A DNA stretch of 64,000 bases from Microbacterium sp. 18062 (GTDB taxonomy: Bacteria > Actinomycetota > Actinomycetes > Actinomycetales > Microbacteriaceae): NCBI RefSeq assembly GCF_902706225.1, contig NZ_CACSKB010000012.1:1-64000 (forward strand), in the 5' to 3' direction. Each line of letters begins with the position of its first letter. The stretch's first letter is position 1. A model generated the notes under the pieces. That model searched no databases. It was not told the DNA's origin and saw nothing but the letters and a program-made list of their open reading frames with translations. Shown here in pieces: positions 1 to 9,147 of this stretch. The position numbers and the translations under genes were made by a program.

Positions 1-3000
1 CTGCTCGTTCTCGGCTTCGGTGAGCGCGCGCACCTGCGCGGCGAAGTATGCGCCGCCCGACGAGAACGCGTCGAGCACCCGTGCGTCGAGCGAGTCAGGC
101 GGCACCTCGTCGTCGGGAGGCGGCAGGGTGAGCCCCACGGCGTCGGCCGGATGCAGCGCGATCCAGCCGTCGCGTCCCGGCAGCGATCCGTGGCCCGACC
201 AGAGCACCTCGCCGGTCGCGGTGAGCTCGTCGAGCATCGCCGGCGCGTAGTCGCGCACCCGGGAGGGCAGCACGAGGGACTCCCACGCGCTCGCCGGGAT
301 CGGCGCCCCGGCGAGCTGCTCGATCACGGCGAGCGTCCCGTCGATCCCCTCGAGCGGCCGGGCGAGGTGCTGCCAGGCCGGCAGGAACCGGGCGAAGGCC
401 TCGGGCGGCACCGGCTCGACGCTGCCGCGGATGGCGGCGAGCGACCGCATCCGGAGACGCCGGAGCACCTCGGTGTCGCACCATTCCGTCTCATCGGCGC
501 GCGGCGCGCGTGTCTCCGGCAGGAAGAAGCCGCTCGTGACGCGGCCGGACGCCTCGAGCCGCTGGAGCGTGTGCCGCGCGACCGCGACGCCCACGCCGAA
601 CCGTTCGGCCACCGCGTCCGCCGTGAACGGGCCGTGCGTGCGCGCATACCGCGCGACGAGGTCTCCGAAGGGGTCGGGGAAGGGCTCGAGGAACGCCTGC
701 GGCAGACCGACCGGAAGCGCCGTTCCCAGGGCGTCCCGCAGCCGCCCGGCATCCTCGATCGCGGCGATCCGGGTCGCGCCGGCGATCGTGACCCGGATGG
801 CGCGGCGCGCCCGGACGAGCGCCTCGGCGTGCGCGGACGCCGTCGCCGGGCTCGCGGCGCGCTGGCCAGTGGTCGCGTCGGCTCCCTCCGGAGCCGGAGC
901 CGGAGCCGGGCCCGGCTCCGCGCCGGGGCCGGCGGTGACGGGATTCGGGGATGTGACGGTATTCGGGGCGGATGCCGCCAGAGCATCCGAATCTCGTCGA
1001 TTCTCCGAATCCGGTGGCTCTCCAGGAGCCGGCGACCCTCGGCGATCGGCCGAGCCTTCCTCCGGGGTGTCCTCGGCGCGCAGTCGAGCGGCGATCTCGG
1101 CGTCGTCGAGAGGGCCGAGCAGACGCAGCAGGTCGGCCACGCCCTCGAGGCCCTTCGCCCGGCGCTCGGGATCGAGGCGCTGCGCCTCGCGCTCGAACTG
1201 CTCGATGACAGCGGGGTCGAGCAGCTCCCGCATCTCGATCTTGCCGAGCAGCTCCGACAGCAGCGCGGGATCGACCGACAGAGCGGCCGCCCGCCGCTCC
1301 GCCAGCGGCGAGTCGCCCTCGTACATGAACGCGCCGACATATCCGAAGAGCAGGTCGCGGGCGAAGGGCGACGGCTGCGTCGTCGTCGTCTCGACGAGGC
1401 GGATGCGGCGGTCCGCGATCTGCCGCGCGATCCGGGTGAGGGCCGGCAGATCGTAGACGTCCTGCAGCACCTCGCGCAGCGTCTCGAGGATGATCGGGAA
1501 CGTCGGATGGCGACGGGCGACCTCGAGCAGCTGCGCCGACCGCTGCCGCTGCTGCCAGAGGGGGCTGCGACGGTTCGGGTTCGTGCGCGGCATCAGCAGG
1601 GCCCGCGCGGCGCACTCGCGGAACCGGGAGGCGAACAGCGCGGAGCCGCCGACCTCGTCGGTCACGATCTGCTCGAGCTCGTCGGCGTCGAACACGAACA
1701 GCTCCGCACCGGGCGGATCGGCGGTCGCGTCCGGAATGCGCGCGATGATGCCGTCGTCGCTCGCGACCGCCGATCCCTCGACCCCGAGGCGCTCGCGGAT
1801 CCGGGCGTTCACGGCCAGGGCCCAGGGTGCGTGCACCTGCATGCCGTACGGGGAATGCAGGATGACGCGCCAGTCCCCGACCTCGTCGCGGCTGCGCTCG
1901 ACCGTGAGCTGGCGGTCGCTCGGCACGGACCCGGTGGCCTCGCGCTGCTCGGCGAGGTACGCGAGCAGGTTGTCCTGTGCGCGCTCGTCGAGGCCGGCGT
2001 CGGCGAGCCGCTCGTGCGCCTTCGCCGGCTCGGCCGCCGACACCTCGCGGGAGAACCGGCCGAGGGCCTCGCCGAGCTCGGCCGGGCGTCCGATGCCGTC
2101 GCCGTGCCAGAACGGCACCTTTCCGGGCTGGCCGAACGCGGGCACGACGTTGACGCGGTCGTGGGTGATCTCGACGATCCGCCAGCTCGTCGTGCCGAGC
2201 GTGAACACATCGTTCACCCGCGACTCGTAGACCATCTCCTCGTCGAGCTCGCCGACCCGGGCGTTCTGCGTCTGGCCGGCCACGAACACGCCGAACAGCC
2301 CCCGGTCGGGGATGGTGCCCCCGCTCGTGACCGCGATGCGCTGGGCGCCGGGGCGACCGGTCAGCGTGCCCTGGTCGCGATCCCACACGAGGCGGGGCCG
2401 GAGCTCGGCGAACTCGTCGGAGGGGAACCGCCCGGCGAGCAGGTCGAGCGTCGCCTCATAGGCGGAGCGCGGCAGAGTGCGAAACGGTGCGCTGCGCCGC
2501 ACGGTCTCGAACCAGTCCTCGACCTCGATGGCGCCGAGGGCGGAGGCGGCGACGGTCTGCTGGGCGAGGATGTCGAGCGGGTTCTGCGGCACGCGGATCG
2601 CCTCGATCTGGCCCGCCAGCATCCGCTCGGTGACGATCGCGGTGTGCAGCACGTCGCCGCGGTGCTTGGGGAACAGTGCCGCCCGGCTGGTCTCACCCAC
2701 CTGGTGGCCCGCGCGGCCGATGCGCTGAAGGCCGGATGCCGCGGACGGCGGCGCCTCGACCTGGATCACGAGATCCACCGCGCCCATGTCGATGCCGAGC
2801 TCGAGGCTGCTCGTCGCCACGACGCAGCGGAGGGCCCCCGACTTCAGCTCGTCCTCGACGATCGCGCGCTGCTCCTTCGAGACCGACCCGTGGTGCGCCT
2901 TGGCGAGCACGGGCTCGGCGCCGGCGGTCGCACCCGCCTGTGCCATGAGCTCCGCCGGAACGGTCTTCTCGGGCAGATCGAGTCCGAGTCGCTCGCTGTA

Positions 3001-4026
3001 GATCTCGTTGAGCCGCGCGGTGAGCCGTTCGGCGAGGCGCCGGGAGTTCGAGAACACGATGGTCGACCGGTGCTTCAGGATGCGGTCGACGATGGCCTCT
3101 TCGACGTGCGGCCAGAGCGATCCGGTCATCTCGGTGCTCTCGGGACGGGACGCCGACGGGGTGAACCAGTCGCCGTCCCCGTCGTCGCTCTCACCTGAAG
3201 GCCGTGGCGGAGGCGGCGGCTCGCCCGGGGGCGGCGGCGGATGCAGCATGTCGTCGACCGGCACCACGACCGTCATGTCGAAGGCCTTGGTCGCCCGGGG
3301 CGCGACGATCTCGACCGGGGCGGCACCGCCGAGGAAGCGCGCGACCTCGTCGATCGGCCGGACGGTCGCCGACAGTCCGATGCGCTGCGCGGGCTTCTCG
3401 AGCAGGGCGTCGAGACGCTCGAGGCTGACCGCGAGGTGGGCGCCGCGCTTGGTCGCCGCGACCGCGTGCACCTCGTCGATGATGACGGTGTGCACGTTCC
3501 GCAGCGTCTGACCCGCCTGGCTCGTCAGCATCAGGTAGAGGGACTCGGGCGTCGTGATGAGGATGTCGGGCGGATCGGTGACGAGCTTGCGACGGTCGGA
3601 GGACGACGTGTCGCCCGAGCGCACGCCCACGGTGACGGCGGGCGCTGCGACGCCGAGTCGACGCGCGGACTGGCCGATCCCGACGAGCGGGGAGCGGAGG
3701 TTCCGTTCTACGTCGACGCCGAGCGCCTTCAGCGGCGAGATGTAGAGCACGCGGGTGCGCGCCGCATCCGTCTCGCGCCTCGCGCGCTTCGCGCCGTGTG
3801 ACTCGGGAGGAGCGGGCGGCTCGGCCTGTCGTTCGCGGAAGACGCTGTCGATCGCCCAGAGGAACGCCGAGAGGGTCTTGCCCGAGCCGGTCGGTGCGAC
3901 GACGAGGGCGTGCCGGCCGTGCGAGATGGCCGTCCAGGCGCCCGCCTGCGCGTCTGTGGGGGCGGCGAAGGCGCCGCGGAACCAGTCCTGCGTGGCAGGG
4001 GAGAACCGGTCCAGCACATCCTTCAC
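1..4026 (-). CDS. lhr: Lhr-type ATP-dependent DNA helicase, C-terminus off the window
   Basis: Large superfamily 2 helicase of the Lhr family, which unwinds DNA or RNA-DNA hybrids and is tied to DNA repair in actinobacteria. It starts at a GTG and stays open to the left edge, so 1342 codons are visible and the C-terminus is missing; Lhr proteins are usually about 1500 residues. Visible motifs are Walker A PTGSGKT at about residues 45-51 and the DEVH box at 184-187 (bases 3466-3477). A Gly/Pro-rich stretch lies near 3200-3240. The long rightward open frame over the same bases is a codon-bias shadow. No strong Shine-Dalgarno was seen, so the start is probable rather than certain. Confidence 0.9.
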   Translation of the reverse strand, partial: MKDVLDRFSPATQDWFRGAFAAPTDAQAGAWTAISHGRHALVVAPTGSGKTLSAFLWAIDSVFRERQAEPPAPPESHGAKRARRETDAARTRVLYISPLKALGVDVERNLRSPLVGIGQSARRLGVAAPAVTVGVRSGDTSSSDRRKLVTDPPDILITTPESLYLMLTSQAGQTLRNVHTVIIDEVHAVAATKRGAHLAVSLERLDALLEKPAQRIGLSATVRPIDEVARFLGGAAPVEIVAPRATKAFDMTVVVPVDDMLHPPPPPGEPPPPPRPSGESDDGDGDWFTPSASRPESTEMTGSLWPHVEEAIVDRILKHRSTIVFSNSRRLAERLTARLNEIYSERLGLDLPEKTVPAELMAQAGATAGAEPVLAKAHHGSVSKEQRAIVEDELKSGALRCVVATSSLELGIDMGAVDLVIQVEAPPSAASGLQRIGRAGHQVGETSRAALFPKHRGDVLHTAIVTERMLAGQIEAIRVPQNPLDILAQQTVAASALGAIEVEDWFETVRRSAPFRTLPRSAYEATLDLLAGRFPSDEFAELRPRLVWDRDQGTLTGRPGAQRIAVTSGGTIPDRGLFGVFVAGQTQNARVGELDEEMVYESRVNDVFTLGTTSWRIVEITHDRVNVVPAFGQPGKVPFWHGDGIGRPAELGEALGRFSREVSAAEPAKAHERLADAGLDERAQDNLLAYLAEQREATGSVPSDRQLTVERSRDEVGDWRVILHSPYGMQVHAPWALAVNARIRERLGVEGSAVASDDGIIARIPDATADPPGAELFVFDADELEQIVTDEVGGSALFASRFRECAARALLMPRTNPNRRSPLWQQRQRSAQLLEVARRHPTFPIILETLREVLQDVYDLPALTRIARQIADRRIRLVETTTTQPSPFARDLLFGYVGAFMYEGDSPLAERRAAALSVDPALLSELLGKIEMRELLDPAVIEQFEREAQRLDPERRAKGLEGVADLLRLLGPLDDAEIAARLRAEDTPEEGSADRRGSPAPGEPPDSENRRDSDALAASAPNTVTSPNPVTAGPGAEPGPAPAPAPEGADATTGQRAASPATASAHAEALVRARRAIRVTIAGATRIAAIEDAGRLRDALGTALPVGLPQAFLEPFPDPFGDLVARYARTHGPFTADAVAERFGVGVAVARHTLQRLEASGRVTSGFFLPETRAPRADETEWCDTEVLRRLRMRSLAAIRGSVEPVPPEAFARFLPAWQHLARPLEGIDGTLAVIEQLAGAPIPASAWESLVLPSRVRDYAPAMLDELTATGEVLWSGHGSLPGRDGWIALHPADAVGLTLPPPDDEVPPDSLDARVLDAFSSGGAYFAAQVRALTEAENEQ

Positions 4027-4116
4027 CCGACCATCATCGGGGGTGCCTCCGACATCGGGGCCGGGATTGCGCTCAGGGCGCACACGGGGCGGGGCCCTTC
4101 GTGGGAGGGCGAGAGC

Positions 4117-4150
4117 CCGGTCGTTGAGCCAGCGAAGCGAGACGAAGCGG
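4117..4150 (-). repeat. Copy of dispersed CTTCGTCTCG repeat family
   Basis: About 34 bp between lhr and tatB. On the reverse strand it carries the family core CTTCGTCTCG, then CTCA and GACCG. Related copies lie at 9091-9130, 10572-10611, 27572-27672 and 60288-60322. It is non-coding, in a 231-bp gap. Confidence 0.55.
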
Positions 4151-4160
4151 GAGAATTGCT

Positions 4161-4246
4161 CCCTCAGTCGTCGGACGCATGGGGCCGGTGACGGCTGCTG
4201 TGCCCCGATGAAGCGGTGATACCGCCTTCCATCCGACGGCTGAGGG
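4161..4246. repeat. Long-loop inverted repeat (CCGACGRCTGAGGG family)
   Basis: Arms of 15 bp (4161-4175 and 4232-4246, one mismatch) enclose a 56-nt loop. The arm sequence TCCGACGACTGAGGG recurs at 25994-26075, again as an inverted pair. This looks like a short dispersed palindromic element; it may also help to end the tat transcript. Confidence 0.5.
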
Positions 4247-4257
4247 CGCCCTGCGGG

Positions 4258-4818
4258 TCAAGCCGGCACGCTCGCCGCAGGCGCGGACGCCCGGCTGCCG
4301 TCCTCGCCGGGTCCGGTCTCTTCGGCGGGGATGCGGATGCGGCGGGGGTGTGCGGAGGATCCGACGATCCGGTAGGGGACCGAAGGCGCGGCGCCGCCCT
4401 CGGACATCGCCGGCGAGGTCATGGAGGGCGAGGATGATGCTGCGGACAGCGAGACCTCCGCATCTGTACTCGTCGCCTCCGACGTGACCGCATCCGTCGT
4501 CGACGAGGCATCCGCGCCACCGGCGTCCTGCGCCGAAGACATCGCGGGCGCCGAAGACGCTGTGGGCGCCTCGATCAATGCGTTGCGGACGATCTGCCGG
4601 GGATCGTACCGGCGCGGATCGAGGCTCTGCCACTGCGCGCGGTCCAGGGGGATCCCGGTCTCCGCCTCGGCCTGCGTCCGCGCCGCCTCGAAGGTGCTGC
4701 GCAGCGAGCGGACGACGTCCGCCAGCGTCCGCGCATAGCCGGGGAGCCGCCGCGGACCGATGACGACGGCGGCGATGATCAGCACGAGCACGAGCTTCTC
4801 AGCGGTCAATCCGAACAC
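4258..4818 (-). CDS. tatB: Sec-independent translocase subunit TatB
   Basis: TatB-like protein of 186 aa that would form the Tat substrate receptor with TatC in the cytoplasmic membrane. It has one N-terminal membrane helix followed by GPRRLP, then an amphipathic helix (ARTLADVVRSLRSTF) and a long Ala/Ser/Pro-rich cytoplasmic tail. The GP pair after the helix fits TatB rather than the FG of TatA. The GTG start was chosen because GGAG lies 6 nt upstream and translation then begins VFGLTAEK at the helix; a longer upstream frame has no such support. It overlaps the end of tatC by about 20 bp, so the two are translationally linked. Confidence 0.85.
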   Translation of the reverse strand: MFGLTAEKLVLVLIIAAVVIGPRRLPGYARTLADVVRSLRSTFEAARTQAEAETGIPLDRAQWQSLDPRRYDPRQIVRNALIEAPTASSAPAMSSAQDAGGADASSTTDAVTSEATSTDAEVSLSAASSSPSMTSPAMSEGGAAPSVPYRIVGSSAHPRRIRIPAEETGPGEDGSRASAPAASVPA

Positions 4819-5608
4819 GGTGGTCTCCTGAGGGTGTGGGCGGCGCGGCGGCATCTCGCGCCGCCCTGCGTTCGAGACGGCGATCGTGAAGGTGTGCGAT
4901 CGCGAGCGCACCGCCGAACAGCGCCGCCATCGGGATCGCGACGAAGAACATCGACAGCACGTCCGCCGCGGGTGTGGCGATGGCGCTGAACACGACGATC
5001 GCGACGACCGCGACTCGCCAGCCCCGGGCGATCGTGCGGGCCGGGAGCACTCCGAGGAGGTTCAGCAGCACGAGGAAGACCGGCAGTACGAAGGCGATCC
5101 CGGTGCACAGCACGATCTTCATGACGAAGTCGACGTAGTACGACGCCTGCAGCAGCGAGCTGTCCTCGGTCGAGGCGAAGCCCGCCAGCAGCTCCACCAT
5201 GTGCGGGAACAGCAGGAACCCGGTGAGGCAGCCGGCCGCGAACAGCGGCAGGGCCGAGAAGAGGAACCCGAACGTGTACCTCTTCTCGCGCCGGGTGAGC
5301 CCGGGGGCGAGGAAGGCGAACAGCTCGTACAGCCAGACCGGGCTCGAGACGACGACGCCGGCGAACAGGGCGATCTTGAGCTTCAGGTCGAACGCGCCGG
5401 TCACGCTGTCGTAGTTGAGGCTCGCGGTGCGGGTCTCGGCGAGTTCCGCGATCGGCGTGCGCAGGACCTCCAGGATCTGATCCGACAGGAGGTATCCGGC
5501 CACGACGCCGATCGCGACGGCCACCGCCGCGCGCAACGCCCTCGTGCGCGCCTCCCGTGCGTGCGCCGCGAGCGGCATCCGCGTCGGCGCGGCGGTGGCG
5601 GTGGTCAT
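4799..5608 (-). CDS. tatC: Sec-independent translocase subunit TatC
   Basis: Polytopic TatC of 269 aa, the signal-peptide-binding core of the twin-arginine translocase. About six hydrophobic segments are visible. The conserved FLAPGLTRREKR loop places the key acidic residue at Glu108, and the first periplasmic loop has the conserved proline at 52. The ATG overlaps the tatA stop codon (ATGA), which fixes the start; the longer open frame upstream is ignored. Together with tatA and tatB this is a complete translocon in the order A-C-B, downstream of a Tat-dependent lipoprotein gene. Confidence 0.95.
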   Translation of the reverse strand: MTTATAAPTRMPLAAHAREARTRALRAAVAVAIGVVAGYLLSDQILEVLRTPIAELAETRTASLNYDSVTGAFDLKLKIALFAGVVVSSPVWLYELFAFLAPGLTRREKRYTFGFLFSALPLFAAGCLTGFLLFPHMVELLAGFASTEDSSLLQASYYVDFVMKIVLCTGIAFVLPVFLVLLNLLGVLPARTIARGWRVAVVAIVVFSAIATPAADVLSMFFVAIPMAALFGGALAIAHLHDRRLERRAARDAAAPPTPSGDHRVRIDR

Positions 5609-5856
5609 GACCCGGTGTGCCCGGGCGCGGTGTGCCCGGGCGCCGAGATCGCGGTCAGGCGACCGCTCTGATCCGGCGCGGCAGCCGGTGCGGTGGCGTC
5701 CGCATCCTGGGCCGCCGGGTCGACGGTCTCGGATTTCAGGATGCGGACGGACTGGCCGACGCTCTTGGCGAGCGCCGGGAGCTTGGCGGCTCCGAAGACG
5801 AGGAGCACGACGGCGAGGATGATCAGCGCGTGCCATCCGGTGAGGTTCTGCAGCAT
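5605..5856 (-). CDS. tatA: Sec-independent translocase subunit TatA
   Basis: TatA/E family protein of 83 aa that oligomerises to form the Tat pore. It has one N-terminal membrane helix ending in VFGAAKLPALAKSVG, the family hinge and amphipathic helix with the FG pair, then a short Ala/Asp-rich tail ending in a GHTAP/GHTGS duplication. It begins 33 bp after the dioxygenase gene and overlaps tatC by 4 bp, so all four genes are probably co-transcribed. Confidence 0.93.
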   Translation of the reverse strand: MLQNLTGWHALIILAVVLLVFGAAKLPALAKSVGQSVRILKSETVDPAAQDADATAPAAAPDQSGRLTAISAPGHTAPGHTGS

Positions 5857-5889
5857 GGGTGTGGTCCTAACGGGTCGGGTGGAAGGGGA

Positions 5890-6864
5890 TCAACGGCCGG
5901 GGCCGCCTCCCTGACCGCCCCCCGACGGAGCGGCGGAGAGGGAGGGAGTCGTCGTCGTGTCGACGCGGACGACCAGCGAGACCGCGTAGCCCGACGTGGC
6001 GTCGCCAGTGACGGTGGCCATCTGCAGCGCGCCGCCGTCCTCGCCGAACACGTTGTCGCTGTCGAGCGTGACCCCCGACAGGTTGCGGCTGGACCCGCTG
6101 TACTCGGACAGCGCGTAGACCGTGTTGCAGACGTCCTCCGGGAGGGCGACCTGCGAGGTCGCGATCGCGTTCGTGGCGTCGGTGATCTGGTCGACGTCGG
6201 GGTAGACCTCGAAGTGGATGTGCGGCCAGCGGCCGGTGTAGCAGGCCGGGAAGATCGAGGTGAAGGTGACCGTTCCCGTGCTGTCGGCCACCTGCACGCC
6301 GCGGAGGTACGTGACGTCCTCGAGGCCGTCGGAATACATCGAGTATCCGCCCTGGGCGTCGCAGTGCCAGGCGTAGACGGCGACGTTCTCGAACGGCACG
6401 TCGTCGTTCGCCATGTCGAGGATGGTGAGCGAGAAGGTCATCGGCACACCCTCGGCGGTGGCGCCGCCGTCGATGCTCGAGCGGATGTCGCTGCGCACGA
6501 TGCCGGACTGCTCGAGCACATCGACGCCGTTCGAGCCGTCGGCCGGATAGGGTCCCGCCGTCTCGTCGGGGATCTCGCCGGCGGGCAGCGTGCCCGTCGT
6601 GGTCGAGGTGGCGCTCGGGCTCGGCGTCGCCGTGGCGGTGGACGTGGAGGTGCCGCTGCTGGACGACGCGGCGGGCGCGCACGCGGCCAGCACGGCGGCC
6701 CCCGCCCCGAGCCCGACCAGGCTCAGCACGCCGCGGCGGCTGATCAGAGTGCGGATGTCGAACGGCGCGCCCTGGTCGACGACCTCCTCGTCGACGCGGT
6801 CGAGCAGGCGGCCTTCGTAGGCGGGTCCTTGGGGGGTCTGTTCCGGTTCGGGGATACGGGTCAT
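5890..6864 (-). CDS. Tat-exported lipoprotein, intradiol ring-cleavage dioxygenase fold
   Basis: A 324-aa protein with a 42-residue charged leader, a twin-arginine motif SRRGVLSLV (Arg43-Arg44), a hydrophobic stretch and the lipobox LAAC (Cys62). A Ser/Thr-rich linker follows, then a domain resembling protocatechuate/catechol dioxygenases. The four expected non-haem iron ligands can be placed at Tyr174 (DAQGGYS), Tyr209 (PACYTGR), His215 and His217 (WPHIHFEVY). It is therefore probably a folded, metal-loaded enzyme exported by Tat and anchored outside the membrane. Start: ATG with GGAG 6 nt upstream. Its aromatic substrate cannot be told from sequence. It heads the tatACB operon. Confidence 0.85.
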   Translation of the reverse strand: MTRIPEPEQTPQGPAYEGRLLDRVDEEVVDQGAPFDIRTLISRRGVLSLVGLGAGAAVLAACAPAASSSSGTSTSTATATPSPSATSTTTGTLPAGEIPDETAGPYPADGSNGVDVLEQSGIVRSDIRSSIDGGATAEGVPMTFSLTILDMANDDVPFENVAVYAWHCDAQGGYSMYSDGLEDVTYLRGVQVADSTGTVTFTSIFPACYTGRWPHIHFEVYPDVDQITDATNAIATSQVALPEDVCNTVYALSEYSGSSRNLSGVTLDSDNVFGEDGGALQMATVTGDATSGYAVSLVVRVDTTTTPSLSAAPSGGGQGGGPGR

Positions 6865-7018
6865 GATCGGCTCCAGAGGGTCGGCTTCGTGTGCACCAGC
6901 ATCCGTGATCGACCCGTCCCGGGGCTTTGTCCCTGCTATGCCCTTCCTATGTGCCGTTCTCCACGGGTCGGTCTCTGCGGCTCGGCCTGCCTGCCACGTG
7001 CCCTCCCGCTCGCGTCCT

Positions 7019-8764
7019 CTATGCCTCGTTCGCCGTGTCGCGCGAGGTCTCCCGCATCCGGCCGTCGCGGAGCTCCAGGGCGAGGTCGAGTCCCAGGCGG
7101 TCGAGGAACGCGTCGTCGTGGCTCACGACGATCACCGCGCCTCGATACCCCCGCAACGCGTCGACGAGCTGGTCGACGGTGTCGAGGTCGAGGTTGTTCG
7201 TCGGCTCGTCGAGCACGAGCAGCTGCGGCGGCGGGTCGGTGAGCAGCAGCTGCGCCAGCGAGACCCGGAACCGCTCTCCGCCCGACAGCACGGCGACGGG
7301 GCGATCCACGGTCGCGCCGCGCAGCAGGAACCGCGCGAGCCGATCACGCAACTGCGCCGTCGGTGCGTGCGGAGCAGCCCTCTGCACGTTCTCGAGCACC
7401 GACGCGGCGTCGTGGAGCCTGTCGAGACGCTGCGGCAGGTAGCCGACGCGCTCGGTGTGCGCCGTGCCCCGTGCCGCAAGCAGGACGTCTGCCGGACGCG
7501 GCGCGCCGTCGCCGCTGTTCGGCGCGGGCCGCGCCGTGCTGCGGCTGGAATGTCCTGCATCCTGAACGGTGTCTCCGAGCGAGGCCCGAACGGCATCCCC
7601 GGACGAGGACTCCGCGCTCGAGGCGCCGCGCACGAGACGTTCCAGCAGCGTCGTCTTGCCGGTGCCGTTCGGGCCCACGATCGCGACGCGTTCAGGGCCC
7701 TGCACGACCCAGGTGCGCTCGCCGTCGCCGAGCGTGGCGATGCGCCGGCCCGCGGCCACGGCCGGGTCGGGCAGATCGATGCGCACGGAGTCGTCGTTCC
7801 GGATGCGGTGTTCCGCGGCCGCGAGGGCGGACCGCGCCGTGGCCTCCCGGTCCTCGACGAGACCTCGCAGCCTGCCCGCCGACACCTGCGCCGCGCGCTT
7901 GCGCCCGCCGGCGACGATCCCCGGCACCCGTTTCTCGGCCTGCGCCTTCTTGCCGACCTGCGCGCGGTGGGCGAGCTTCGTCTCGGCCTCGATCCGTTCG
8001 CGCTTCTCCCGGCGCACCGCCTGCGCGGCGGTGCGCTCGGCCTGGCGGGCGGCATCCTGCTCGGAGTCCACCCAGGCGCGCCAGCGCGTGTAGCCGCCGC
8101 CGAACGTGGTGAGCGCGTCGTCGTAGAGCTCCGCGGTGTCGTCCATGAGGTCGAGCAGACCCACGTCGTGGCTGACGACGACGAGGGAGCCGTGCCATCC
8201 GCGGACCATCTCGCCGAGCCGTGCGCGGGCGTCGCGATCGAGGTTGTTCGTCGGCTCGTCAAGGAGCGTGATCGCCGCCCGGCGGGCGCGGACTCCGGCG
8301 ACGGCGACGAGGGTCGCCTCGCCGCCGGAGAGCTCCGACACCGAGCGGTCCAGGGCGTCCGGCGGCAGTCCCGCGTCCGCGAGCGCGGCGACGGCGTGGG
8401 CCTCGACGTCCCAGTCGTCGCCGATCACGTCGAACCAGTGCGGGCTGACGTCGCCCGACTCCACGGCGCGCACGGCCGCAAGCGTGTCGGCCACGCCGAG
8501 GAGATCGGCGACCGGCCGGTCGGCGTCGAGCGTCAGCCGCTGCGTCAGCATGGCGACGTCGCCGACGGTCGACACCCGTCCGGACGTCGGGGTCAGCGAT
8601 CCCGCGATGAGATGCAGGAGCGTCGACTTGCCGGAGCCGTTGCGGCCGACGAGGCCCGTGCGATCCGCGCCGAACGTACCGGAGACGTCGTGCAGCGCCG
8701 GGGTGCCGTCGGGCCACGAGAACGAGAGGCGGTCGAGGACGACCGCGGGCAGAGGAGCGGGCAT
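7019..8764 (-). CDS. ABC-F family ATP-binding protein
   Basis: Soluble protein of 581 aa with two ABC ATPase domains and no membrane segments, as in ABC-F proteins acting on the ribosome (translation factor or antibiotic-protection types). Domain 1 has Walker [10 protein letters not shown] (40-48), signature LSGGE and Walker [11 protein letters not shown]. Domain 2 has [17 protein letters not shown] and [14 protein letters not shown] charged Arg/Lys/Ala-rich interdomain linker is present. Domain 2 carries an unusual Ser/Ala/Gly-rich insert after its Walker A. The ATG at 8764 has GGAGG 4 nt upstream; an in-frame extension to 8893 lacks support. The role beyond ABC-F is not known. Confidence 0.88.
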   Translation of the reverse strand: MPAPLPAVVLDRLSFSWPDGTPALHDVSGTFGADRTGLVGRNGSGKSTLLHLIAGSLTPTSGRVSTVGDVAMLTQRLTLDADRPVADLLGVADTLAAVRAVESGDVSPHWFDVIGDDWDVEAHAVAALADAGLPPDALDRSVSELSGGEATLVAVAGVRARRAAITLLDEPTNNLDRDARARLGEMVRGWHGSLVVVSHDVGLLDLMDDTAELYDDALTTFGGGYTRWRAWVDSEQDAARQAERTAAQAVRREKRERIEAETKLAHRAQVGKKAQAEKRVPGIVAGGRKRAAQVSAGRLRGLVEDREATARSALAAAEHRIRNDDSVRIDLPDPAVAAGRRIATLGDGERTWVVQGPERVAIVGPNGTGKTTLLERLVRGASSAESSSGDAVRASLGDTVQDAGHSSRSTARPAPNSGDGAPRPADVLLAARGTAHTERVGYLPQRLDRLHDAASVLENVQRAAPHAPTAQLRDRLARFLLRGATVDRPVAVLSGGERFRVSLAQLLLTDPPPQLLVLDEPTNNLDLDTVDQLVDALRGYRGAVIVVSHDDAFLDRLGLDLALELRDGRMRETSRDTANEA

Positions 8765-8951
8765 GGTGCCTCCGGGATGTCGGTGGAAGCACTGACACCC
8801 GGGCGCCCGCGATGCGGGCACGGTGGTCGACGGGGTCAGCGCGTGGTCGCGGAGCCGTCGAAGGAGATCACCGGTAAAGGCCTTTTCGCTCAAGAACAGG
8901 AACCATCACGATATCCCGGATGCGGCTCGCCCGACAGGGCAGCGACACCGA

Positions 8952-8996
8952 TTCGTCCGGCTCGGTTTCGTCCGGGTCGGTTTCGTTCGGCTCGGC
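8952..8996. repeat. 15-bp tandem repeat, three units
   Basis: Three near-identical 15-bp units based on TTCGTCCGGCTCGGT stand head to tail. The gap 8765-9147 holds no gene; besides this array it holds the hairpin at 9021-9065 and a 40-bp dispersed repeat. Confidence 0.75.
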
Positions 8997-9020
8997 GCGG
9001 AGGGTGGCGAAAGTGCCGTT

Positions 9021-9065
9021 CACCTGTCGCCTCCGGTCGCCGAGACCGGCAGGACGCGACAGGTG
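9021..9065. repeat. Nested hairpin in intergenic region
   Basis: Perfect 10-bp arms CACCTGTCGC and GCGACAGGTG enclose a second perfect 6-bp stem (CCGGTC/GACCGG, 9033-9049). The bases just after it (9066-9076, AGCCGGACGAA) are complementary to the upstream 15-bp repeat unit, so a larger fold is possible. It lies downstream of the esterase gene. Confidence 0.6.
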
Positions 9066-9090
9066 AGCCGGACGAAGGAGTGCACCGCGT

Positions 9091-9130
9091 CCCTTCGTCT
9101 CGGAGCTGTGCTCCTCGCTCAGGGACCGAG
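9091..9130 (+). repeat. 40-bp dispersed repeat, copy 1
   Basis: Identical over 40 bp to 10572-10611. It begins CCCTTCGTCTCGG and ends CTCAGGGACCGAG. It lies 17 bp beyond the esterase stop codon. Confidence 0.85.
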
Positions 9131-9147
9131 AAGACGGGGCTTTCGAG

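Noticed and set aside
151..3198. 1015-codon rightward open frame
   Set aside because: It is antisense to the lhr helicase gene, is Arg/Gly-rich without any domain, and is a codon-bias shadow.
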